Source: Mesorhizobium sp. WSM3859 (lineage in GTDB: Bacteria; Pseudomonadota; Alphaproteobacteria; Rhizobiales; Rhizobiaceae). From it: DNA of 64,000 nt. Shown in pieces: positions 1 to 7,291 of the stretch. The stretch lies in contig NZ_NSGG01000006.1 of NCBI RefSeq assembly GCF_002295065.1, positions 62,001 to 126,000 on the forward strand, in the 5' to 3' direction. Position 1 is the first letter of the stretch; the number at the start of each line of letters is the position of its first letter. The position numbers were made by a program, and so were the translations under genes. The notes beneath the pieces were generated by a model. That model did not search any database, had not been told where the DNA came from, and saw only the letters and a list, made by a program, of their open reading frames with translations.

Positions 1-449
1 GCAAAGACGATGTCGAGGCGCCGCCGGCGTATCGCCGCCAGGCACTGTTCATGTCCAATGTCCTCGATGGCGACGTTGACGTCCGGATGCAGATGGTGGA
101 AGCGCTCCACGAGGCGAGCCACGAATGCGCGCCCCGTCTGGGCGCACAATCCGATCCGGATCGTCCTGGCGTCCTGATTGCCGTCATCACCGCCGGCGAG
201 TGCATCCTGCAAGCCTTCGTAGTGAACCCGCACGCGGTCCGTCCAGGCGCGGCCTGCTTCCGTCAGCCGCACGCCATGGACGTCGCGATCGAACAGCTGC
301 ATGTTGAGCACCTGCTCAATGGCAACGATGTTGCGGCTGACAGAGGATTCCCGCACCCTGAGAGCTCTTGCCGCCTGCCTGAGGCTGCCATGGTCGACAG
401 CTGCGAACACATGGTCCAGGCGGTGCAAAGTGTTGCTGGCCTGTCTCAA
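1..449 (-). CDS. LysR-family transcriptional regulator, N-terminal part (runs off the window)
   Basis: The minus-strand frame ending at base 2 reads as a LysR winged-helix domain: residues like LDHVFAAVDHGSLRQAARAL and SSVSRNI form the helix-turn-helix, followed by LTEAG and the start of the effector domain (TIRIGLCAQTG). The C-terminal half lies outside the window. No ATG or GTG lies between the upstream in-frame stop and the domain; TTG at 449 is the only plausible start and its ribosome site is weak. It follows the methyltransferase-like gene on the same strand by about 60 bases and may be co-transcribed with it. The ligand cannot be told. Confidence 0.75.
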   Translation of the reverse strand, partial: MRQASNTLHRLDHVFAAVDHGSLRQAARALRVRESSVSRNIVAIEQVLNMQLFDRDVHGVRLTEAGRAWTDRVRVHYEGLQDALAGGDDGNQDARTIRIGLCAQTGRAFVARLVERFHHLHPDVNVAIEDIGHEQCLAAIRRRRLDIVF

Positions 450-509
450 GACTCGGACGTCTCGCTGACAGAGCTTGTTTGGGCCAACCGGCTCGACGCT
501 GCGGCAGCG

Positions 510-1469
510 TCAATCCGCGGAGCCGCCATGCCCGCTGGTTTCGTAAACATATTCGTGTGGTATGGCCGGGGCGGCCATCTGGGAAACATAGCGGTTCAGG
601 TTTTCCTCACTGTTGCTCGCTGCAAGGCAGTAGAAATTCCCGCTGTTCCATGTCAGAACGCAGTGGCTGAAATGCTTGTGTATGGCCTCACCCATGTCGG
701 CCACTGTCACCTCATTGCCAAACATCGTATTCAGCACGGCGGCCTTCTTCTTCTCGATCTCCTCAGGAGGGAAATAGCGCGCCTTGAAGCCGAAATCCTT
801 CTGGTACTCACGCAGCCTGTAGTCCATCTCGTCGCTCGCCCGGAACTTCTCGACGAAGACGAAGATCCCGTCCTGCTTGAGGTGCTGGCTCACGAACTCG
901 ATCTGAGCCGGCCGGTTCGGCGAGTACATCTGAAAGGTCGTATCCTCCAGGATGATGTCGAAGCCGGAGGTGAAATCCGCCAGCCGTGGAGTGGAGGCGA
1001 GAACGTCCTTGGTCAGCCTGTGGAAGGGGCCAATGAAGAAGTCGGCATGCGGCGGCTCGCCATACGCCATGAAGCAGTCGTAGTTCTCAGGGTTTGGGCT
1101 GCACGACAAGGTGCGTATCTGCCCCTCGGACAGCTCCGACAGTGTCCTTGCCATTCCAAGGCTGTACAGCGAGAGCGGTTGGCCGCGATGGCGAGCATAC
1201 TTTAGGACCGCATAGGCCATCCGGCATTCTTCCTCCAATCTGTAAGGAATGCTGCCGTGGTAATGCTGGTCGAAAAAGCCCTGCCGCGCCGCGTGCAGGC
1301 TGACCAGGTCGCGCAGAAGTTCGTCACGCGGCAGCAGGCGATTGTCGGCCACCGGTTTGCGCAGAGGAACGCCGTTCTTGCCCGCGGCTGTCGCGGCAAA
1401 GAAGCCGGCAAGTTCGTTGAGGCGTGGGGCGTGGTCGCATTCAGCCAGGAAGTCATCAAGTCCGCGCAT
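510..1469 (-). CDS. Class I SAM-dependent methyltransferase-like protein
   Basis: About 319 residues. The segment GFDIILEDTTFQMYS followed by LKQDGIFVFVEKF resembles the post-I motif and the LxxGG/LxPGG strand of Rossmann-fold SAM methyltransferases; the preceding SLGMARTLSEL stretch occupies the place of motif I but is poorly conserved, so the fold assignment is an inference. The substrate is unknown. The frame opens with GTG at 1487, but ATG at 1469 has a GAGG about ten bases upstream and is preferred. It is divergent from the AraC regulator at 1777 across a roughly 300-base region that holds an inverted repeat. Confidence 0.6.
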   Translation of the reverse strand: MRGLDDFLAECDHAPRLNELAGFFAATAAGKNGVPLRKPVADNRLLPRDELLRDLVSLHAARQGFFDQHYHGSIPYRLEEECRMAYAVLKYARHRGQPLSLYSLGMARTLSELSEGQIRTLSCSPNPENYDCFMAYGEPPHADFFIGPFHRLTKDVLASTPRLADFTSGFDIILEDTTFQMYSPNRPAQIEFVSQHLKQDGIFVFVEKFRASDEMDYRLREYQKDFGFKARYFPPEEIEKKKAAVLNTMFGNEVTVADMGEAIHKHFSHCVLTWNSGNFYCLAASNSEENLNRYVSQMAAPAIPHEYVYETSGHGGSAD

Positions 1470-1541
1470 CGCAGTGTGCCTCTGCACCCATCGAGATGGT
1501 GAGGTGCCAATGCGCCTGGGGAGGGGTTCCGACAGAGTTTA

Positions 1542-1559
1542 AGAATAGTCTAATATTCT
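1542..1559. promoter_or_regulatory. Inverted repeat in the divergent promoter region
   Basis: AGAATA-GTCTAA-TATTCT forms a perfect 6-bp inverted repeat within an A+T-rich part of the region between the methyltransferase-like gene and the AraC gene (1470-1776). The position suits an operator for the AraC regulator or for another factor. Nothing else is recognisable in the region. Confidence 0.35.
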
Positions 1560-1776
1560 GCCGGATGGGCATTGACTGAGGCAAGTCGTAGGAAGGCTAG
1601 GTACTGGCGGCTTTCCATTGATTGCGGTTTTTTCGATAAAGCCACATCTTCTACCAATCCTGAGTTATTCGTGATTTGTTTGGCAACCTAAGGTTTGGCA
1701 AACCAACAGAACTGACGTTGCGTAAGTACGGGAATCGCTTTGGGCCGTGTGTAGTCTTGGCTTTGATCCTAACGAC

Positions 1777-2634
1777 ATGCGTCCTTCGCAGCACCGGACG
1801 CTTGCTCATCAGTATGAATGCTGGGGGCAGGTACGGGTGGACTTGGTCAAAAGGACCGGCCTCAAGCGGCAAGAGACAAAGATCTTTTGTCCAGGCCACG
1901 TGTTCCTGATGAACCTGCAGGGCGCGGCGTGCAACGGCGAGGACTTTGTCGACGGGCGCCGGATCTCCTTTTCGCCGCGCCGGGCCGGCTCGGTCGTCTT
2001 TGTGCCCGCGGGCAACGATTGGACCGGTTGGGACGAGGGCGACGAGACAGCTTCCTTCCTGCTGGTCTCGATCGAGCAGAAGTTCGCGGAGGAGATGTTC
2101 GGGGAGGCGGTGCGACATCGCCGAACGGTTTTGCCGCCTTCGATCGGATTTCGAGACGGTCTCGTCGAAATGGCGTTGCAGAGGATCGCAATCGAGCTCA
2201 AACAGCCTGATCCGTTCAGCGCCGCGATGGTTGAGAGCCAGGCCAGGCAACTGCTCGTGCAGATGGTCAGACTGAATGGCGCATATCATGAACCTATGAA
2301 AGGTGGACTGTCTCCATTCGACCTCAAGCGTGCCATGGAGATGATAGGCTCGTTGTCGGGCGAAACCCTTACGCTTTCGGTCCTGGCGCAGGAGCTTGGT
2401 GTGAGCCGGTTCCACTTCTGCAGGGCATTCAAGCAGTCGACAGGCAAGACGCCGCATGCATTCATCGCAGAGCGCCGCCTGGAGAAATCCTGCTGCATGT
2501 TGCGATCAACCAGCCTATCGGCAACCGAAATCGCCTTGGAGTGCGGGTTCGGAAGCTCGAGTCACTTTTCCATTGCCTTTCGCCAAGCCTTCGGCGTGTC
2601 GCCCACGGAATTCCGCCGCAAATGCAGACTCTAG
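1777..2634 (+). CDS. AraC-family transcriptional regulator
   Basis: About 285 residues, the normal length. The N-terminal 180 residues are a ligand/dimerisation domain with RAGSVVFVPAG typical of a cupin-like fold. The C-terminal 100 residues hold two helix-turn-helix motifs (LSVLAQELGVSRFHFCRAFK and ATEIALECGFGSSSHFSIAF) and end with GVSPTEFRR, the AraC signature. The frame starts at GTG 1747, but ATG 1777 gives a more usual N-terminus. It is divergent from the methyltransferase-like gene and 60 bases upstream of the unrecognised gene at 2695, so it may control both. The inducer is unknown. Confidence 0.9.
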   Translation: MRPSQHRTLAHQYECWGQVRVDLVKRTGLKRQETKIFCPGHVFLMNLQGAACNGEDFVDGRRISFSPRRAGSVVFVPAGNDWTGWDEGDETASFLLVSIEQKFAEEMFGEAVRHRRTVLPPSIGFRDGLVEMALQRIAIELKQPDPFSAAMVESQARQLLVQMVRLNGAYHEPMKGGLSPFDLKRAMEMIGSLSGETLTLSVLAQELGVSRFHFCRAFKQSTGKTPHAFIAERRLEKSCCMLRSTSLSATEIALECGFGSSSHFSIAFRQAFGVSPTEFRRKCRL

Positions 2635-2694
2635 GCCGACGGCATCTAATGGCAGCAAGTATTTGAAAATCGCAACACGGTCGCAAAGCATGGG

Positions 2695-4182
2695 TTGGCG
2701 TCGGATGATATGCATATGCGATCGGCATTGACGCGGCGTCGACATCGGCCTCGGGTAGGGCAACGGAAGAAGAGGGCGGATCGTGAGGTGGACGAGCTAA
2801 CTGCAGAGATAGATGCGAAATGGGCGGTCCTCGAGGCGCTGGAGGCGCTTTATCCTTGGATGAGGCCGTTTCGCTCCCGGCCGGTGCGCGACTACGCGTC
2901 TCGCCTTTTCGAGGCGCCAGCTTCGGGGTCAATACCCGCGGTCCGGAGGCAGGCACTCGACAAATTGTTGGGCATCATCAGGAAGGCGGCGATGCGCTCG
3001 GGGCTCGCCGCCGATACGGCCGGGAAGATCTGCGGTGATCTGGAACGGCGGCGCGTGCTGCAGACGGGGCCGCATTTGCTTCTGCTCGTCGACCCCGAAG
3101 CGTACTACACGCACGTCTTCAGTATGCTTGGTCTCGCCGCGCATGGCTGCTCCACCTATGTGTCCTATGCGGTTTCAACAGTGAGCCTCGTTGAAAGATC
3201 GCGCAAAGGACCAGGCTGGCTCGGTGTTGACGGCAGGCCGGTCAACGTCTTCGGCCTCAGCCGAAGCCAGATGGTCGGCTACAATCTCTTGACCGGGCCT
3301 GGTTCCTATCGACTGATGCCTGTGGATCCAGGGGCGGGCGGCGAAAAGCTGGCGCGGCTGCGCGATCTCCTGCCGAGCTTGCCATTTCAGCGGCCTGCGC
3401 ATGCGGTCAAGGCTGCCAACCAAGCGCTTTGGCCAAAACTCTTCGGAAGCCGTTTCGCGTTTCTGCAGATCGATGACGAGGACATCGCAGACCTGGTGGC
3501 GGACCATCTGTCAGACCCAGATTCCTGGCTTCGCACGTCGCTGCTGGAGCAGCCCGCGCTCGCTTTCAATATCCTTGCGGAAATCGACCGGCTGGCCATC
3601 GGTCCCTGGAGTGGGTGGCTCACGCGGGCTACCGATTACTTCTGGTTCTATTACGATGGCAAGCGTCTTCCGCTGAGACTTGCCTCGGGAGATTTGATCG
3701 ATTCCTCGAGCGGCGTAAAGGTCGCCGGCTTTAAGCCTTCAGACATTGTGGCGCGGCTGTCAGACCGTACTCTCATCCCAAATTTTTTCACCGCCATGCT
3801 GGTAGTGTCCATCCTGCCCGGGATGCGGGTCCTGGGAGGCAGCCACCAACCAGTCTTCTATCCATTGATGCGCCATGTGGTTCACAGGGCGCTCGAGGTT
3901 GCGGGCGTCGCTCCCGACCTTCGGCAAGCTCTCGCGGCCGACGACGTTTCGGGGGCTTGGGGACATCGGGTGATCGAGGGCGGCGATGATCCGTTCGAGC
4001 GGCTTCTGAATGATGGGCCCGGTGGCGCCCATGCGGTTGCGGAGCGTCTTGGCTCCGCTCCCCTGGCCGAGGCGTGTGGCAGTTTGAAAAGCTTCGTGAC
4101 TGACCCGTCGTGGCTGGAATTTCATAGACGATTGGAGCGGGGAACGATCAGTGCCGCCGATGACGAGTGGGCCCTTTGCTGA
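2695..4182 (+). CDS. Protein of unknown function, 495 residues
   Basis: Not recognised. The protein has an Arg/Lys-rich N-terminus followed by a mostly globular sequence with no signal peptide and no clear membrane segment. Notable stretches are LLLLVDPEAYYTHVFSMLGLAAHG, GLSRSQMVGYNLLTGPGSYRL, FAFLQIDDEDIADLVADHL, YFWFYYDGKRLPLRL and LPGMRVLGGSHQPVFYPL. The frame opens with TTG 2695; ATG 2710 or 2716 and a later GTG are alternatives, so the first 20-30 residues are uncertain. It follows the AraC gene in the same direction. An enzyme is plausible, with the nearby methyltransferase-like protein acting in the same pathway, but this rests on position only. Confidence 0.6.
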   Translation: MASDDMHMRSALTRRRHRPRVGQRKKRADREVDELTAEIDAKWAVLEALEALYPWMRPFRSRPVRDYASRLFEAPASGSIPAVRRQALDKLLGIIRKAAMRSGLAADTAGKICGDLERRRVLQTGPHLLLLVDPEAYYTHVFSMLGLAAHGCSTYVSYAVSTVSLVERSRKGPGWLGVDGRPVNVFGLSRSQMVGYNLLTGPGSYRLMPVDPGAGGEKLARLRDLLPSLPFQRPAHAVKAANQALWPKLFGSRFAFLQIDDEDIADLVADHLSDPDSWLRTSLLEQPALAFNILAEIDRLAIGPWSGWLTRATDYFWFYYDGKRLPLRLASGDLIDSSSGVKVAGFKPSDIVARLSDRTLIPNFFTAMLVVSILPGMRVLGGSHQPVFYPLMRHVVHRALEVAGVAPDLRQALAADDVSGAWGHRVIEGGDDPFERLLNDGPGGAHAVAERLGSAPLAEACGSLKSFVTDPSWLEFHRRLERGTISAADDEWALC

Positions 4183-4436
4183 CAGGTTATACGCGTCGTG
4201 AGAAGCTGGCACGCGATGATAGGTTAGCTTCACAAACGATTGATATTGCAACATTATCGCTCAGCAACGCATCGCAGCATCAAGCGCGTCGCAAGCGGCG
4301 GGAGAAAGCCACAGTTGGAGCGCGGCAGCAGCCGCTTCAGCGCTCAGTTGTCCCCGCGGAAGTGCGAAGGTGCGGGACCACGCCGCGAGATCCTCGGCCA
4401 TCTCGGCAACGCCATGAGTCGGACAGTGTCACCATC

Positions 4437-5432
4437 ATGGACGAAGCGCTCGACGCCGGCATAAATCTCTTCGACACTGCGGATGTTTATGGCGGCCCGC
4501 AATCGCCCGAAATGGAGAAGGGCTACGGCATCTCCGAGGAGATAATCGGCCGTTGGCTCGCGCAGGGCGGCCGGCGCAACCACATTGTGTTGGCGACGAA
4601 GGTCTACCAGCCGATGGATACTGGTCCCAACCATCGCCGCTTGTCTGCTTATCACATCCGACGCGCCTGCGAAGCCAGCTTGCGGCGGCTAAAGACCGAT
4701 CACATCGATCTCTACCAAATGCATCACATCGACCGGGCCACGCCATGGGAGGAAATCTGGCAGGCGATGGAGCAGCTGATCCACCAGGGCAAAATCACCT
4801 ACGTGGGCAGCAGCAACTTCGCCGGGTGGGACATCGCCACCGCCCAGTGCACGGCCGCGTCGCGCAATCTGATGGGACTGGCGTCCGAGCAGAGCCTCTA
4901 CAACCTCGCGCAGCGCACCATTGAGCTAGAGGTGATTCCGGCGCTGCGTCACTACGAGGTGGGCCTCATCCCCTATGGACCGATCGGCGGTGGTTTGCTC
5001 GGCGGCGCGCTCCGCGGGACAGCCCAGGGGCACGGCTCGTCGACGCCGCCTCAAACGCGGGTCGCCGAACTGCGCCCGCAATTGGAAGCCTATGAAGCGC
5101 TCTGCGATGAACTGGGCGAAGCGCCGGCTCTCGTGGCCCTCGCTTGGTTGCTCCACAATCCGGTTGTCAGCGCGGTGATCAGCGGGCCCCGGGCGGTGGT
5201 CCAGCTCCGCGAGAACTTGAAGGCAACCTCACTGAACCTCTCGAATGAATCGCTGACGAGGCTGGATGAGATTTGGCCAGGCCCCGGCGAAGCGCCGAGG
5301 GCCTATGCCTTAGGCTGTGGAAGTGACTGCTGTACCCACACAGCAACCATGCTGGAAGATTGCAGAGACGGCTCGACTGCAGATGGCCCCTTGCATTCGC
5401 CGACGGCTAGATGTGCGGGTCCGGCTTGCTAA
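4437..5432 (+). pseudogene. Aldo/keto reductase, 5' end missing and 3' end read through
   Basis: From about base 4437 the frame encodes an aldo/keto reductase barrel: DAGINLFDTADVYGG (Asp and Tyr), IVLATKVY (Lys) and DLYQMHHID (His) supply the catalytic tetrad, and the protein runs to LDEIWPGPGEAP, the usual C-terminus. The expected first ~45 residues (the LGxTGLKVSxLxLGTM strand) are absent. The open frame upstream to 4167 encodes unrelated Arg-rich sequence. Past about 5312 the frame continues for 40 unrelated residues, as if the native stop was lost. A decayed NADPH-dependent reductase is the best reading. Confidence 0.75.
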
Positions 5433-5763
5433 CGAGTTCCCAAACGGTCTCCCGCGCCAGTACACTGCTTTGCGCCTGATGAGCATTTGGGCAGCATCAT
5501 CCAAAGCGGTCGGACTACTTCCGGCCGTGAGACATGTCCGCTCCGCGCCTGATGTCGGACGTAGAGATTAGACTTGCTGCCGCTTGAAAGCAGACCTCGC
5601 CGGTGATTACGCTGGAGATCGAGGGTGCGCCAGCACTGCCATTGGTTATTACTCGCGGAACGACCGCCTTTCCCCCGTTGCGGCGATTTCGAGATTGGTC
5701 CATGGCTGGTGCCGACGGTTGGGCCTTATCGTTCGAAGAGACCGGAGTGCGTCTAACGCTAGA
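5433..5763. other. Intergenic region, no gene seen
   Basis: About 330 bases between the aldo/keto reductase remnant and the convergent end of the receiver-cyclase gene. Open frames here are short and look like no known family. No clear terminator hairpin was found. Confidence 0.5.
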
Positions 5764-6912
5764 CTAGCTTGGCCGACCAATCCACCGCAAGATTTCATAG
5801 GCAGGCATCGGGCGGCGAAAGCCCTTCAGCGTCAGTTCGCCAACAGGAACGGATTCGACCAGCGACTCGACAGCTCCGACGACCCGTTGGCTAACGAGAA
5901 TCTGGCGCGATTTGGCCTCCTCGCATAAACGGGCGGCATGGTTCGACACAGTGCCGATGACGGCATAGTCCGAGCGCTGATCAAAACCGATGCGCCCGAT
6001 GGTTGCGTGGCCCCTGGCAACGCCGATCCCAAAGCCAAGCAAATAGTCCCGCTTGCGCCATTGCTCTGAATGCTCGTCAATCGCGTCGCGCATTGCGGCA
6101 GCCATTGAGACAGCTCTCTCGGTGTGGTCGGCACATGGCAGCGGATCGTTGAAAACCACGACGATGCCGTCGCCCACGAACCGCTCGAGAGTTCCCTCGT
6201 GGCGGACGATTTGTTGACCAAGGCAGGAATGATACTCGGCAAGAACCGTCATGACTTCTTCGGGTTCGGCGGTCTCCGCGAAGGCCGTAAAGCCGCGCAA
6301 ATCGCAAAAGACAACGGTCACCTCGCGACGGTGGCTCTGCAAGAGCGCGTCTCCATTGCCCGTCGCAACAATGAGGTCGGCGACCTGTACGGGCAGGAAC
6401 CGCCGGAGCCGCGCCATTCGCTCGAGCTCCGTCACCTGGTCGGCCACGGTTTGCTCGAGCGAGCGGTTCCAGTCGGAAAGTTGCGCGGCTTGGTCCTCAA
6501 GGCACTTGGCCTGCTTCGCGACAGTGTCGTGAAGTGCCTTCTGGCGCAGCATCGAGCGCACCCGCGCCAACAGCGCCTGGTGCTCGAAGGGCTTTGTCAA
6601 ATAGTCGTCGCCCCCAGCGTCTAGCCCCTCGACCACATCGCGCGTGTCGGCCTTCGCGGTGACGAGGATGACCGGAATCGCCAGCAGGGAGGTGTCCTGC
6701 TTGAGCATGCGCACCACACTGATGCCGTCGAGCTTCGGCATCATGATGTCGAGCAGGATCAGATCCGGCGTGAGTTCGCGGGCTTTCGCAAGCCCCTCTT
6801 CACCATCGGCAGCGGTTGCAACTTCGTAGCCGTTCGCCTCGAGGCGCATGCGCAGGATCTCGAGATTTTCCGGAGTATCGTCGACCGCGAGAATGCGTGG
6901 CGGATCGTGCAA
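5764..6912 (-). CDS. Response regulator with class III nucleotide cyclase output
   Basis: About 382 residues: a receiver domain (1-120; acceptor Asp in LILLDIMMP, Lys in YLTKPF), a coiled coil with repeated Gln/Glu-rich turns (about 125-175) and a class III adenylate/guanylate cyclase domain (about 185-375). Both metal-binding Asp are visible (VVFCDLRGFT and RFVGDGIVVVF), as is the Asn-Arg of SNHAARL. The usual purine-selecting Lys and Asp appear replaced (Arg before FVGD; IGTVSN instead of IGDTVN), so ATP versus GTP preference is uncertain. TTG 6912 is chosen as start because GGGAGG lies 8 bases upstream, directly behind the preceding gene's stop; the frame itself extends further. It is the last gene of the operon. 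Confidence 0.88.
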   Translation of the reverse strand: MHDPPRILAVDDTPENLEILRMRLEANGYEVATAADGEEGLAKARELTPDLILLDIMMPKLDGISVVRMLKQDTSLLAIPVILVTAKADTRDVVEGLDAGGDDYLTKPFEHQALLARVRSMLRQKALHDTVAKQAKCLEDQAAQLSDWNRSLEQTVADQVTELERMARLRRFLPVQVADLIVATGNGDALLQSHRREVTVVFCDLRGFTAFAETAEPEEVMTVLAEYHSCLGQQIVRHEGTLERFVGDGIVVVFNDPLPCADHTERAVSMAAAMRDAIDEHSEQWRKRDYLLGFGIGVARGHATIGRIGFDQRSDYAVIGTVSNHAARLCEEAKSRQILVSQRVVGAVESLVESVPVGELTLKGFRRPMPAYEILRWIGRPS

Positions 6913-6925
6913 GGCGCTGCCTCCC

Positions 6926-7291
6926 TCAAGAAAGGAACCCGCGAATCTCGGAAAGCAGCCGGCGCGGACTGAATGGCTTGGCAATGTAACCATCGCACCC
7001 GGCAGCAAGGGCTTTCGCCTCGTCGCCCGACAACGCGTAGGAGGTGACGGCGATAATCGGAATGTGCCGGAGCGCCGGGTCGGCTTTGATGCGGCGGGCC
7101 GCTTCATACCCGTCGATCACCGGAAGTTGAATGTCCATAAGGATCAGGTCTGGCCTCTGTGCTCCGGCTGCTGCGATGCCGGCGGCGCCGTCCGCCGCCT
7201 CGATCAGTTCGTATTCGGTGGTGGCAATGAGATCGCGGATGATCTGGCGGTTGTCCTCGGTGTCTTCCACCATAAGGATTCGTTTGCTCAT
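6926..7291 (-). CDS. Single-domain response regulator (CheY/DivK-like)
   Basis: A 121-residue stand-alone receiver: acidic pocket MVEDTEDN, phospho-acceptor Asp in LILMDIQLP, switch Thr in IAVTSYA, and Lys in GYIAKPF. There is no output domain, so it probably relays phosphate or acts by protein contact. The start overlaps the end of the kinase gene by four bases (7288-7291), and it lies 13 bases before the receiver-cyclase, giving a kinase-receiver-cyclase order that suggests a phosphorelay or branched output. Confidence 0.92.
   Translation of the reverse strand: MSKRILMVEDTEDNRQIIRDLIATTEYELIEAADGAAGIAAAGAQRPDLILMDIQLPVIDGYEAARRIKADPALRHIPIIAVTSYALSGDEAKALAAGCDGYIAKPFSPRRLLSEIRGFLS

Noticed and set aside
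51..1205. Long plus-strand frame (384 codons) over the LysR and methyltransferase-like genes
   Set aside because: Its sequence has no family likeness, and the opposite strand carries two recognisable genes. It is an antisense shadow in GC-rich DNA.
1651..2457. Minus-strand frame of 268 codons
   Set aside because: Antisense to the AraC regulator; no known fold.
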